A stretch of 39,790 nucleotides of DNA from an uncultured Bacteroides sp. (GCF_905207245.1 NZ_CAJLKP010000056.1:1-39790), one strand, 5' to 3'; shown: positions 7,781-17,040, counted from the stretch's first letter. Numbers and translations are program-made. Notes: a model not told the origin generated them from the sequence alone.

Positions 7781-9250
7781 ATGAAAAAGACCTTTTATTC
7801 TACGATGGGACTAACTCTATGCAGTCTCCCCCTGTGGGCACAGCAATCACCCAATTTCCTGATTGTACAATGCGACCATCTGACACAACGCGTAGTAGGC
7901 GCTTACGGCAATAATGATAGTTGCACACCTCCCATCGACAGCATCGCCGCCCAAGGCGTCGTTTTTGCAAATGCTTACGTGGGATGTCCTCTGAGCCAAC
8001 CCTCACGTGCAGCCTTATGGAGCGGCCTGATGCCCCACCAGAACAACATACGCTCCAATTCAGCCGAACACATCAATCCCCTGCTACCGGAAAATGTTCC
8101 CACATTAGGAAGCATCTTTTCCGCCAACGGATACCAGGCCGTTCATTTCGGGAAAACACATGATATGGGAGCGTTAAGAGGCTTCAACCATAAAGAACCC
8201 GAAGCCAAGCCTTTCGCCGATCCGGAATTTCCCGTAAACAACGATAGCTTCCTCGACGTAGGTACATGTGAAGACGCCGTAAACTATTTGAGTAATCCGG
8301 GCAAAGAGCCTTTTATTTGCGTGGTGGATTTCCAAAATCCGCATAACATTTGTGGATATGTAGGTGAAAACAAAGGAGAACATATCGACAAGCCTATCAG
8401 TGACCCACTGCCCAACCTACCGGAGAACTTCGAAGTGAAAGACTGGAATTCACTGCCCGTACCCATTCAATACATTTGTTGCAGCCACCGCCGCATGATG
8501 CAGGCTGCACATTGGAACGAGGAGAATTATCGCCACTATATCGCCGCTTTCCGACACTACACGAAGATAGTTTCCAAACAGATAGAACAGGTTCTTCAGG
8601 CTCTCTACTCCACCCCCGCAGGCAGGAATACCATTGTTGTTTTTCTAGCAGACCACGGCGACGGAATGGGTTCACACCGCATGGTGACCAAGCAAATCAG
8701 CTTCTACGATGAAGTGACCAATGTTCCCTTCATCATTGCAGGTCCGGGTATACAGAAACGCGAAAGACCGGTAGACAACCTGTTAACACAACCCACTCTT
8801 GACCTGCTGCCTACTCTTTGTGAACTGGCCGGACTACCCATCCCGGCAGACAAACTGGGCATCAGTCTCGCTCCCCTGCTGAAAGGAAAAGAACAGATTA
8901 AGGAACACCCGTACGTTGTCTCTGAATGGCACAGCGAATACGAAGTAATCGTCAGTCCCGGGCGTATGATACGCAGCCCCCGCTACAAATACACCCACTA
9001 TCTGGAAGGCAACGGTGAAGAACTATATGACATGGAAAAAGATAAAGGAGAACAACATAACCTTGCCCATGACCCGGCATACGCCAAGATTCTTGGTGAA
9101 CACCGCACCTTGCTGGACGACTACATCCGGCGAACTAAAGATGATTACCGTAGTCTAAAAACAGAAGCTGATAAAAGATGGAGAAGTCACACACCCGGAT
9201 ATCCGCATCACGAAGGACCTTGCGCGCGGGATATTATTAATCGGAAATAA
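7781..9250 (+). CDS. Exported Ser-type sulfatase (S1 family)
   Basis: Hydrolyses a sulfate ester; the substrate, probably a host or algal sulfated glycan, cannot be read from the sequence. Residues 1-20 form a signal peptide ending WAQQ. The active-site signature SQPSRAALWSG begins at Ser72, so the formylglycine would be made from serine by an anSME-type radical SAM enzyme, as in other Bacteroides sulfatases. Other expected residues are Asp32 near the N-terminal strand, K125/H127 (GKTHD) and D291-H292 (LADHGDG). At 489 residues it has normal length for the family. No SusC/SusD pair or glycosidase lies nearby, so it is not within an evident polysaccharide utilisation locus. It has its own promoter and terminator. 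Confidence 0.88.
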   Translation: MKKTFYSTMGLTLCSLPLWAQQSPNFLIVQCDHLTQRVVGAYGNNDSCTPPIDSIAAQGVVFANAYVGCPLSQPSRAALWSGLMPHQNNIRSNSAEHINPLLPENVPTLGSIFSANGYQAVHFGKTHDMGALRGFNHKEPEAKPFADPEFPVNNDSFLDVGTCEDAVNYLSNPGKEPFICVVDFQNPHNICGYVGENKGEHIDKPISDPLPNLPENFEVKDWNSLPVPIQYICCSHRRMMQAAHWNEENYRHYIAAFRHYTKIVSKQIEQVLQALYSTPAGRNTIVVFLADHGDGMGSHRMVTKQISFYDEVTNVPFIIAGPGIQKRERPVDNLLTQPTLDLLPTLCELAGLPIPADKLGISLAPLLKGKEQIKEHPYVVSEWHSEYEVIVSPGRMIRSPRYKYTHYLEGNGEELYDMEKDKGEQHNLAHDPAYAKILGEHRTLLDDYIRRTKDDYRSLKTEADKRWRSHTPGYPHHEGPCARDIINRK

Positions 9251-9263
9251 AGCATCAAAATGC

Positions 9264-9301
9264 AAAAAGGACGGGACATTTTCGGATATCTCGTCCTTTT
9301 T
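9264..9301 (+). terminator. Intrinsic terminator after sulfatase
   Basis: AAAAAGGACG (9264-9273) pairs with CGTCCTTTTT (9292-9301), extended inward by three more pairs, and ends in a T-run. It lies 14 nt after the stop codon. Confidence 0.85.
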
Positions 9302-9304
9302 AGT

Positions 9305-9312
9305 TACTTTTG
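9305..9312 (+). promoter_or_regulatory. Promoter -7 element of histidine kinase pair
   Basis: TACTTTTG, a perfect -7 element, directly after the preceding terminator and 35 nt before the GTG start at 9348. Confidence 0.6.
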
Positions 9313-9347
9313 TCGCAAATAATCAAATAAATATCAAAATAAACAAG

Positions 9348-11195
9348 GTGAGATTCAGTAAAACGATACTAGTATTGCTGTTGATGTTATTTTACGGTAC
9401 TTCCCACATCCTCTCTGCAAACCAGGATTCGGAAGATAAACGTATACACCTTGTTGAACAATTAATGGATAATAACTTAGGTTATTCTCTGGAAGCAAAG
9501 TTAAGCGATATTATTCAATGGGAAGACGAACTGGCAGAAATATACCGGAAAAAAAAGGATTATAAACGCATGTTCCTCATACGCCAAATGGCTGCCTATG
9601 CCCTCGCAGCCGACGGACAAATCAGTGAAGCACTGGAAAAAGCGAACAGCATCCTACGCCAAGCCACGCAAATGAGACATGACATAGGAATAGCCATAGC
9701 CCATCATGCAATTGGCGATACTTACCTCTGCGCAAATATGGCAAATGAGGCCGTCGAAGAATATAAAATAGCCATGAATAAGCTGTATAAAATCCCCGGT
9801 TCCGGGAAACTTCAGGAAAGAGTATTAATCCAGTTAGCCCCTACCCTCGTCAGACTGAAGCGCCTGCCTGAAGCTCAAGCTTACCTGGAGCAAATGGAAC
9901 AAGTGAATGACGACCACCATAGTCGCTTTATGGAGAATATTTTCCAAGCCTATTATTATCTTTACGCAAACAATCCGGACAAAGTCCGGGAGTATATCCA
10001 GAAGGCTGAAGAATGGTATGAATATTACCCATTCTATTTCCACTGTTCCATCCTGAAATACATCCAAGCCGAGTATGCCAGAAATACAGGGAATGACGAA
10101 CAAGCTATAGAACTATATAATGAGCTGACAGACCATACCAAGGGCGCCAACACCTACAACAAGTATTTGAAAATAAAGAATGCGTTGGCACACCTGTATG
10201 CACAACGGGGAAAACCCAAAGAAGCATGTACGGCATATCAGGACATTAATGCCGCCCGCGACTCTATCAATGCCCGTAATTACTCTTCGCAAATTAACCT
10301 TTTGCGAACCATATACCAAGTGGACCGCCTTGAAATGAACAACCAAATTCAACGCAACCACCTGCTTTTCTATTCCATTATAGGCTGTATACTTATCTTA
10401 GCCATATCTGCTGTATCGGTGTTCTATATTCGTAAAATCAACAAGCGTCTGGCCAAATCCCAGCTCAGGCTGGAGAAAGCACGGCAAACGGCAGAAAATT
10501 CCATCCGTACCAAAAGTCTTTTCTTGTCGAATATGAGTCATGAAATAAGAACACCACTGAATGCATTGTCGGGATTCTCCAGCATTTTGACTGACGCCCA
10601 TATTGACGCTGCAACCCGCCAACAATGTAATGAAATCATCCAGCAAAATTCAGATTTACTATTAAAACTAATAGATGATGTTGTGGACCTTTCCAGTCTG
10701 GAAATCGGCAAGATGCAATTCCACTTTGCCAATAATGATGCAGTGTTCATCTGCCGCAATGTGGTAGATACCGTAGAAAAAATAAAGCAGACAGCCGCTT
10801 CCGTACTCTTTGAAACTTCTCTGGAAAAACTGGAAATATATACGGATGAAGCACGCCTTCAACAGTTGCTTATCAATCTGCTTATTAATGCAACCAAGTT
10901 CACTACAGAAGGAAGTATCACCCTATCACTTGATATGCAATCGGAAGAAACAGCTATATTTACCGTAACCGATACAGGTTGTGGGATAGCTCCGGAAAAG
11001 CAGGGACAGATATTCAACCGCTTTGAGAAACTGAATGAAAATGCACAAGGCAGCGGATTGGGACTTTCTATCTGCCAATTAATAGTGGAACGCTTTGGTG
11101 GTAAAATATGGATTGACCCCGAATACAAAGATGGCTCACGCTTTCAATTCACTCACCCCATTCATTCAGTCAACAGGAAGGAGGGTATGGTATGA
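9348..11195 (+). CDS. TPR-sensor histidine kinase (active type)
   Basis: A 615-residue inner-membrane kinase. Order: signal peptide (1-24), a periplasmic helical region with TPR-like repeats (about 40-320), one membrane segment (about 339-361), a short coiled coil, HisKA with phospho-acceptor His398 in SHEIRTPLN, and a complete HATPase_c domain (N box LLINLLINATKF, G1 DTGCGI, F box NRFEK, G2 GSGLGLSI). No receiver domain is attached and no response regulator gene is near. The GTG start is needed to keep the signal peptide; the nearest ATG would remove half of it. Its TGA overlaps the ATG of the next kinase gene, so the two are translated together. The ligand is unknown. Confidence 0.88.
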   Translation: MRFSKTILVLLLMLFYGTSHILSANQDSEDKRIHLVEQLMDNNLGYSLEAKLSDIIQWEDELAEIYRKKKDYKRMFLIRQMAAYALAADGQISEALEKANSILRQATQMRHDIGIAIAHHAIGDTYLCANMANEAVEEYKIAMNKLYKIPGSGKLQERVLIQLAPTLVRLKRLPEAQAYLEQMEQVNDDHHSRFMENIFQAYYYLYANNPDKVREYIQKAEEWYEYYPFYFHCSILKYIQAEYARNTGNDEQAIELYNELTDHTKGANTYNKYLKIKNALAHLYAQRGKPKEACTAYQDINAARDSINARNYSSQINLLRTIYQVDRLEMNNQIQRNHLLFYSIIGCILILAISAVSVFYIRKINKRLAKSQLRLEKARQTAENSIRTKSLFLSNMSHEIRTPLNALSGFSSILTDAHIDAATRQQCNEIIQQNSDLLLKLIDDVVDLSSLEIGKMQFHFANNDAVFICRNVVDTVEKIKQTAASVLFETSLEKLEIYTDEARLQQLLINLLINATKFTTEGSITLSLDMQSEETAIFTVTDTGCGIAPEKQGQIFNRFEKLNENAQGSGLGLSICQLIVERFGGKIWIDPEYKDGSRFQFTHPIHSVNRKEGMV

Positions 11196-13150
11196 AACGG
11201 GTTCTATTCATACTGACCTTTACGCTACAATGCATATTTATTTCTGCAACTGCACATTCCACCACTGCGGACAGCTTATTGAATGATCTGCATGCCCTTC
11301 CTCATGATTCCACTCGACTTAAATTATTGGAAAAACTGGTACTCACAGAACAAAATTCTCCGCATTATATAGAATATGCAGAGGAAATGTTCAAAGAAGC
11401 TCAACTCCAAAAAAGTGACAAATATAAAGCCAGTGGTACCTACTACAAGTTGTTATATTATTATAACCAAGACGAAACGGACAGTGTCAGCAAATTGGTA
11501 AACTATCTGTTGCCCATTGCCGAACGCATGCAATATTGGCAAATGTATTTTAATGCACAAAAATTGCTCATATATACCTATATTTATAAGGAGAAATATG
11601 AGTATGCAATCAATGAGGCTTTGAAGATGCAAGAAAAGGCAGAGGCACTGGACAATGCCGGCGGACGCGTGATTGCCTATCTGTGTTTGGCAAATGCATA
11701 TCACGAAACCAATCGTAAACAAGAAGAAGGAGAAGTTCTGCAAAAAGCCCACGAACTCTTCTCCGAGCCCATACACACCAGTACTCAGATAAATGTATTA
11801 GGACAGCTCATCTTATACAGCAAAAGTCAGAATGACTACAAAAGTCTGAAAGCTTACCTGGATCAGAATATCCAACTGATAGACAATTTACTGAAACAGG
11901 ATCCTGACATGTACGAATCATATTTAAACCTTTTTCTATTCTCCGAAATATTTCATACTCATTATTATATAGGTATAGAGAAAGCGGATTCTGCAAAATA
12001 CCACATAGAAAAAGCACAGGAATACACAACGCCACAAAGTTTTCTTCCATACATAGCCATGTACCAAGATGCTCGTGCAGAATATTATCGCCATATGAAA
12101 GATTACCAAACCGCACTTACATATACAGATTCTGTTTTAATGAAGATGCAGGAGTTTGATTCCGGCGAGATGGACTATGCCAAACAATTGGCTCGTAAAG
12201 CTGATATTTTGCAAGAAATGGGTAAATATAATGAAGCGCTATCACTTTATGAAAAATCCAACCGCATCCAGGATTCATTAACTGTGGCCATATCAGCCAA
12301 ACAACTCGAAGAAATCAAGGATATATACCACCTTAATCAATTAGTATGGGAGCAGGGAAAACTGAGAAGCCGCGTGCAGGTGACAATTCTTCTCAGCCTC
12401 TCAATCATACTTATTTTATGCATTGCCTATATGCTCCGAATCAACCGGATAAGAAAGGCCTTGAAAATATCGGAAAAAGAGACACAGAAAGCCACCCGGC
12501 AAACAGAAGCAGCTAACGAAATGAAAAACCGTTTCCTGTCTAACATGAGCCATGCCATCCGGGTCCCCTTGAACGGGGTATTGGGATTCTCACAAATCAT
12601 AGCCAACAACGAAGTAGAAATGGACGAACCCACCCGCAAAGAGTATTCGAGCATCATCCAGCAAAACACAGAACAGTTAATGCGTTTGGTCAACAACGTC
12701 CTTGATCTGTCACGTCTGGAGGCCGGTATGATGAAATTTCAGATGAGCGACTATGATATTGTACAACTCTGTAATGATGCTGTAGGAATGGCGCAAATGC
12801 AAAGCCCCACCTTGCACATTCATTTCCATAGTAATATTGATGAGTATATTATCCATACAGACACCAACCGGATTATGCAACTCATTGTCAGCCTTCTTAT
12901 CTGCCCCCTTGCCTCTTTCAAGGAGGAACGTGACCTCCAATTCACTTTAGACAAAAATGGCGAAATACTCTGTTTCAAAGTAACCAACTGTCCGCTGGCA
13001 GACCGCAAATATGCCAACCAAGACTCTGCTTTACGCAATGATGTCAACCAGTTATTGTTGAAACACTTCGGTGGCACATATCAGGTAATCCCGGATAGCA
13101 AAGAGGGTCCGACAATTCTTTTCACTTATCCCGCCGCCCAGACAGAATAA
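11192..13150 (+). CDS. TPR histidine kinase homologue with degenerate ATPase domain
   Basis: A 652-residue paralogue of the preceding kinase: signal peptide, TPR-like periplasmic domain, membrane segment (about 396-416), coiled coil and HisKA. His454 is present, but the H box reads SHAIRVPLN, so the usual Glu and Thr after the histidine are Ala and Val. The ATP-binding domain has lost its motifs: the N box reads LIVSLLICPLASF, with both asparagines replaced; no DTGxGI is found (VTNCPLAD stands in its place); and the glycine-rich G2 box is absent. The frame is intact and long, so this looks like a kept pseudokinase rather than decay. It overlaps the upstream gene by 4 bp. A heterodimer with the active kinase, which could phosphorylate His454 in trans, is my inference. 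Confidence 0.82.
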   Translation: MKRVLFILTFTLQCIFISATAHSTTADSLLNDLHALPHDSTRLKLLEKLVLTEQNSPHYIEYAEEMFKEAQLQKSDKYKASGTYYKLLYYYNQDETDSVSKLVNYLLPIAERMQYWQMYFNAQKLLIYTYIYKEKYEYAINEALKMQEKAEALDNAGGRVIAYLCLANAYHETNRKQEEGEVLQKAHELFSEPIHTSTQINVLGQLILYSKSQNDYKSLKAYLDQNIQLIDNLLKQDPDMYESYLNLFLFSEIFHTHYYIGIEKADSAKYHIEKAQEYTTPQSFLPYIAMYQDARAEYYRHMKDYQTALTYTDSVLMKMQEFDSGEMDYAKQLARKADILQEMGKYNEALSLYEKSNRIQDSLTVAISAKQLEEIKDIYHLNQLVWEQGKLRSRVQVTILLSLSIILILCIAYMLRINRIRKALKISEKETQKATRQTEAANEMKNRFLSNMSHAIRVPLNGVLGFSQIIANNEVEMDEPTRKEYSSIIQQNTEQLMRLVNNVLDLSRLEAGMMKFQMSDYDIVQLCNDAVGMAQMQSPTLHIHFHSNIDEYIIHTDTNRIMQLIVSLLICPLASFKEERDLQFTLDKNGEILCFKVTNCPLADRKYANQDSALRNDVNQLLLKHFGGTYQVIPDSKEGPTILFTYPAAQTE

Positions 13151-13190
13151 TATTCTTGTTTCAAAAGGAGGTATATACAGGGATTTTTTG

Positions 13191-13198
13191 TACTTTTG
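13191..13198 (+). promoter_or_regulatory. Promoter -7 element of ffh
   Basis: TACTTTTG, a perfect -7 element, 47 nt before the ffh ATG. Confidence 0.6.
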
Positions 13199-13245
13199 CG
13201 CCTCAATAAGAGTAATTTGTAATTTATAAATAGAATTATAGCATC

Positions 13246-14565
13246 ATGTTCGATAATTTAAGCGAAAGACTGGAAAGGTCGTTTAAAATTCTGAAAGGTG
13301 AAGGAAAAATCACCGAAATCAACGTTGCGGAAACCCTGAAAGATGTGCGTAAGGCACTGTTGGACGCCGACGTAAACTACAAAGTAGCCAAAACTTTCAC
13401 AGATACCGTTAAAGAAAAGGCATTGGGACAAAACGTGCTGACAGCCGTGAAACCCAGCCAATTAATGGTGAAAATCGTGCACGATGAACTGACTCAGCTG
13501 ATGGGTGGTGAAACGGCCGAGATCGATTTGGAAGGAAAGCCTGCGGTTATTTTGATGTCCGGTCTGCAAGGTTCGGGTAAAACGACGTTCTCAGGTAAGC
13601 TGGCACGGATGCTGAAAACGAAAAAGAACAAGAAGCCGTTGTTGGTGGCCTGTGACGTGTACCGCCCTGCCGCTATCGAGCAGCTACGCGTACTGGCAGA
13701 ACAGATTGGAGTTCCGATGTATTCAGAACCGGATAGTAAAAATCCGGTAAAAATTGCGGAAAATGCAATTCAGGAAGCTAAAGCAAAAGGATATGATGTA
13801 GTTATCGTCGATACCGCCGGCCGACTGGCTGTAGACGAAGAGATGATGAACGAAATCGCTGCCATCAAGAAAGCGATTAATCCGAATGAAATTCTTTTCG
13901 TGGTAGACTCCATGACTGGTCAGGATGCCGTGAATACAGCCAAAGAATTTAACGAACGCCTTGACTTCAACGGTGTGGTACTGACGAAGTTGGATGGTGA
14001 TACCCGTGGTGGTGCCGCTCTTTCTATCCGTTCGGTAGTGAACAAGCCGATTAAGTTTGTCGGTACCGGTGAAAAATTGGATGCTATCGACCAATTCCAC
14101 CCCTCACGTATGGCAGACCGTATCCTCGGTATGGGTGACATCGTTTCACTGGTAGAACGCGCGCAGGAACAATATGATGAAGAAGAAGCAAAACGTCTGC
14201 AAAAGAAGATTGCCAAGAACCAATTCGACTTCAACGACTTCCTGAGTCAGATTGCTCAAATCAAGAAGATGGGTAACCTGAAAGACTTGGCTTCCATGAT
14301 ACCGGGTGTGGGTAAGGCTATCAAAGATATCGATATTGATGACAATGCATTCAAAAGCATTGAAGCTATTATTTATTCCATGACTCCGGCAGAACGCAGC
14401 AACCCGGCTCTTCTGAATGGCTCGCGCCGTCAACGCATTGCCAAAGGTAGTGGTACAAATATTCAGGAGGTAAATCGCCTGTTGAAGCAATTTGACCAGA
14501 CTCGCAAGATGATGAAAATGGTGACAGGCAGCAAAATGGGCAAAATGATGCCAAAGATGAAATAA
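13246..14565 (+). CDS. ffh: Signal recognition particle protein Ffh (SRP54)
   Basis: GTPase of the signal recognition particle; with 4.5S RNA it takes nascent membrane proteins to FtsY. The 439-residue length is typical. An N-terminal helical bundle (about 1-85) is followed by the G domain with G1 GLQGSGKTT (106-114), DVYRPAAIEQL, DTAGR and TKLDGDTRGG. The M domain that binds RNA and signal sequences ends in a Met-rich tail (MMKMVTGSKMGKMMPKMK). It is transcribed from its own promoter after the kinase pair and ends with a hairpin terminator. No 4.5S RNA gene was recognised in the window. Confidence 0.97.
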   Translation: MFDNLSERLERSFKILKGEGKITEINVAETLKDVRKALLDADVNYKVAKTFTDTVKEKALGQNVLTAVKPSQLMVKIVHDELTQLMGGETAEIDLEGKPAVILMSGLQGSGKTTFSGKLARMLKTKKNKKPLLVACDVYRPAAIEQLRVLAEQIGVPMYSEPDSKNPVKIAENAIQEAKAKGYDVVIVDTAGRLAVDEEMMNEIAAIKKAINPNEILFVVDSMTGQDAVNTAKEFNERLDFNGVVLTKLDGDTRGGAALSIRSVVNKPIKFVGTGEKLDAIDQFHPSRMADRILGMGDIVSLVERAQEQYDEEEAKRLQKKIAKNQFDFNDFLSQIAQIKKMGNLKDLASMIPGVGKAIKDIDIDDNAFKSIEAIIYSMTPAERSNPALLNGSRRQRIAKGSGTNIQEVNRLLKQFDQTRKMMKMVTGSKMGKMMPKMK

Positions 14566-14588
14566 TAAAGATAAACTGCAAGCATACC

Positions 14589-14640
14589 AATCCCGCTAAT
14601 TTCATATTTCAAATGAAGTCAGCGGGATTGTTGTTATATT
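14589..14640 (+). terminator. Intrinsic terminator after ffh
   Basis: AATCCCGCT (14589-14597) pairs with AGCGGGATT (14621-14629), with further pairing inside, followed by a T-rich stretch. It starts 23 nt after the stop codon. Confidence 0.75.
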
Positions 14641-14653
14641 CGGTTATTTGCTC

Positions 14654-14661
14654 TATATTTG
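14654..14661 (+). promoter_or_regulatory. Promoter -7 element of folD
   Basis: TATATTTG matches TAnnTTTG; a TTG at 14630-14632 lies 21 bp upstream. The folD ATG is 78 nt downstream, giving a leader of about 70 nt. Confidence 0.6.
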
Positions 14662-14739
14662 CGATGCATGAGTTTCTGAAAGAATAGTAAATGACAGAAA
14701 TAGTATAAGATAAATTATAACTAAAACAAAAATATTGAT

Positions 14740-15621
14740 ATGACATTAATTGACGGAAAAGCAATCTCGGAACAAGTGAAACAGGAGATTGCTGCTGAAG
14801 TAGCGGAAATTGTGGCGAAAGGCGGTAAACGCCCTCACCTTGCTGCAATTCTTGTAGGTCACGATGGTGGCAGTGAAACATACGTTGCTGCCAAGGTAAA
14901 AGCATGTGAAGTTTGCGGATTCAAGTCCAGCCTTATCCGTTACGAAGCGGATGTAACGGAAGACGAACTTCTGGCTAAAGTACGCGAGTTGAACGAAGAT
15001 GCAGATGTAGACGGATTTATTGTACAACTCCCATTACCCAAGCATATCTCTGAGCAAAAAGTGATTGAAACTATCGATTATCGTAAAGATGTAGACGGGT
15101 TTCATCCCATCAATGTGGGACGTATGTCTATTGGACTACCCTGCTATGTATCGGCAACTCCTAACGGTATTCTTGAACTACTGAAACGCTATCAAATAGA
15201 AACTTCGGGTAAGAAGTGTGTAGTATTGGGACGTAGTAATATCGTCGGCAAACCGATGGCAGCACTGATGATGCAGAAAGCTTATCCGGGAGACGCAACC
15301 GTAACCGTATGCCATAGTCGCAGTAAAGACTTGGTAAAAGAGTGCCAGGAAGCCGATATCATCATCGCTGCATTGGGACAACCCAACTTTGTAAAAGCTG
15401 AAATGGTAAAAGATGGTGCCGTAGTTATTGATGTAGGTACTACGCGTGTCCCGGATGCCACAAAGAAATCAGGATTTAAACTGACTGGTGACGTAAAGTT
15501 CGACGAAGTAGCTCCTAAATGTTCATTCATCACTCCCGTACCGGGTGGCGTAGGGCCGATGACTATCGTTTCTTTAATGAAGAATACACTGCTGGCTGGT
15601 AAGAAAGCTATTTACCAATAA
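14740..15621 (+). CDS. folD: Methylene-THF dehydrogenase / methenyl-THF cyclohydrolase
   Basis: Bifunctional cytosolic enzyme interconverting 5,10-methylene-THF and 10-formyl-THF, supplying one-carbon units for purine and fMet synthesis. The 293-residue length is typical. Family motifs are all present: the catalytic lysine in YVAAKVKACE, VDGFIVQLPLP, KDVDGFHPINVG, TPNGI, the Rossmann GRSNIVGKPMA, and the C-terminal PVPGGVGPMT. It has its own promoter and a strong terminator, so it is monocistronic apart from any read-through into the CapA-like gene. Confidence 0.97.
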   Translation: MTLIDGKAISEQVKQEIAAEVAEIVAKGGKRPHLAAILVGHDGGSETYVAAKVKACEVCGFKSSLIRYEADVTEDELLAKVRELNEDADVDGFIVQLPLPKHISEQKVIETIDYRKDVDGFHPINVGRMSIGLPCYVSATPNGILELLKRYQIETSGKKCVVLGRSNIVGKPMAALMMQKAYPGDATVTVCHSRSKDLVKECQEADIIIAALGQPNFVKAEMVKDGAVVIDVGTTRVPDATKKSGFKLTGDVKFDEVAPKCSFITPVPGGVGPMTIVSLMKNTLLAGKKAIYQ

Positions 15622-15626
15622 TCCCG

Positions 15627-15680
15627 AATACCGGAAGAAGACGATTATGCCCATTTGGCTTCTTCCGGTATTTATTTTAA
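15627..15680 (+). terminator. Intrinsic terminator after folD
   Basis: A perfect 14-bp stem (15627-15640 with 15659-15672) and 18-nt loop followed by TTATTTT. It ends only 8 nt before the CapA-like start, so that gene needs read-through or a start inside this region. Confidence 0.85.
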
Positions 15681-15687
15681 CCTACTA

Positions 15688-16830
15688 ATGGTTATGAGAA
15701 GAACACTCCCCTTCGCATTACTTTTCTTTTTTGTATCATGCAATAGTGTGGCACAAGAACAAACAATGTCCGAAGCTTCTGACACAATTCCTCCTGCCAA
15801 AATCACATTATTATTTGTCGGTGACTTGATGCAACATAAGGCACAACTTGAAGCTGCGCATACAAACCAAGGGAACTATGATTATTCTCCATGTTTTTCT
15901 CTCGTAAAAGAACAAATAAGTAAAGCTGATATTGCCATTGCCAATCTCGAAGTTCCTTTAGGTGGAAAGCCCTATGCAGGCTACCCAGCTTTCTCTGCAC
16001 CAGATGAGTTTTTATATACCATCCGGGATGCCGGTTTCGATGTTCTATTAACCGCAAACAATCATTGTCTGGATCGAGGAAAGAAAGGACTGGAACGCAC
16101 TATTCTGATGTTGGATTCTCTACATATTGCATACGCAGGCACTTATAGGAACAAAGAAGAACGACAGCAACGTTATCCGTTACTTATTCATAAAAATGGA
16201 TTTCGCATTGCCTTCCTTAATTATACCTATGACACTAACGGAATCAAACCCACCTCTCCCAACATAGTGAACTACATAGACAAGACGGTCATGCAGCAGG
16301 ATATTGATACCGCCCGAACATGGCAACCCGATGCTATCATAGCCTGTATGCATTGGGGAAATGAGTACCAGTCTCTTCCCAGTCAGGAACAACGGCAGTT
16401 GGCAGATTGGTTATTGGAACAGGGGGTAACGCATATCGTCGGTTCACATCCACATGTCATACAGCCAATGGAGCTACGCACCGATACTCTTGCTGGAACA
16501 CAACATGCCGTAGTCTATTCTTTAGGGAACTTCATTTCTAATATGAGTAAGGTAAATACTGACGGTGGTCTCGTATTCACATTAGAATTGGAAAAAGACA
16601 CAGTTACTTCAGCTATTCCCAATATTCGCATTCGCCATTGCGGATACAATTTGGTATGGACAGCACGTCCTACTCTCACCAAAGAAAAAAATTATATTAT
16701 CTATCCAGTTGATTCCACATCTATTTCAAAGCTTCCGGAAGTAGCACGTAACTCTCTGAATATCTTCGTTAAAAACTCTCGAAAGCTCCACCAGCAACAC
16801 AATGCAGGCATTAGGGAAGATAAAAAATGA
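15688..16830 (+). CDS. CapA-family metallophosphatase-like lipoprotein
   Basis: A protein of about 380 residues of the CapA/PgsA family, which adopts a metallophosphoesterase fold and is tied to poly-gamma-glutamate capsule in Bacillus. The N-terminus is a lipoprotein signal with Cys after FFFVS, so it is likely anchored to the envelope. Family motifs are present: LLFVGDLMQH, IANLEVPLGG, LTANNHCLDRG, ACMHWGNEY, VGSHPHVIQP and YSLGNF. No pgsB/pgsC or other capsule genes are nearby, so its function in Bacteroides is unclear. The frame extends back to a TTG at 15655 within the folD terminator; ATG 15688 (or 15694) is far more likely because it leaves a clean signal peptide. No clear ribosome binding site is seen. 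Confidence 0.85.
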   Translation: MVMRRTLPFALLFFFVSCNSVAQEQTMSEASDTIPPAKITLLFVGDLMQHKAQLEAAHTNQGNYDYSPCFSLVKEQISKADIAIANLEVPLGGKPYAGYPAFSAPDEFLYTIRDAGFDVLLTANNHCLDRGKKGLERTILMLDSLHIAYAGTYRNKEERQQRYPLLIHKNGFRIAFLNYTYDTNGIKPTSPNIVNYIDKTVMQQDIDTARTWQPDAIIACMHWGNEYQSLPSQEQRQLADWLLEQGVTHIVGSHPHVIQPMELRTDTLAGTQHAVVYSLGNFISNMSKVNTDGGLVFTLELEKDTVTSAIPNIRIRHCGYNLVWTARPTLTKEKNYIIYPVDSTSISKLPEVARNSLNIFVKNSRKLHQQHNAGIREDKK

Positions 16831-16862
16831 TGCAAATATCTACAAAAATATTCCTCTAAATA

Positions 16863-16893
16863 TTTGCAGTATCAAAGATAATACCTATCTTTG
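16863..16893 (+). promoter_or_regulatory. Promoter of tRNA-His
   Basis: TTTG (16863-16866), a 19-bp spacer and TATCTTTG (16886-16893): a textbook match to the Bacteroides -33/-7 promoter, about 29 nt before the tRNA. Confidence 0.8.
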
Positions 16894-16921
16894 CACCGCG
16901 TTTGAGAAATGACGCAAACAT

Positions 16922-16996
16922 GGTGACTGTAGTTCAGTTGGTTAGAGCGTCAGATTGTGGTTCTGAATGTCGTGGGTTCGAGTCCCATCAGTCACC
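16922..16996 (+). tRNA. tRNA-His (GTG)
   Basis: Full cloverleaf. Acceptor stem GTGACTG/CAGTCAC, D arm with GTTGG, anticodon stem TCAGA/TCTGA around TTGTGGT (anticodon GTG, histidine), and T arm GTGGG-TTCGAGT-CCCAT. The gene encodes the extra 5' G(-1) opposite discriminator C73, as bacterial tRNA-His does. The CCA end is not fully encoded. It has its own promoter and terminator. Confidence 0.95.
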
Positions 16997-17004
16997 CAAA
17001 AGAT

Positions 17005-17040
17005 ATCCTCATAAGATAAATACTTATGAGGATTTTCTTT
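17005..17040 (+). terminator. Terminator after tRNA-His
   Basis: A perfect 11-bp stem, ATCCTCATAAG (17005-17015) with CTTATGAGGAT (17023-17033), followed by a T-rich run. It could also serve the AraC gene that ends at 17068 from the other strand, since A-rich DNA precedes the stem. Confidence 0.8.

Noticed and set aside
9348..13150. Second kinase gene as a decaying pseudogene
   Set aside because: The frame is intact, with H box, membrane segment and TPR region kept; loss is confined to the ATP-binding motifs, which fits a pseudokinase better.
15655..15687. Upstream extension of the CapA-like gene from a TTG
   Set aside because: It lies within the folD terminator hairpin and puts a polar head before the lipoprotein signal.
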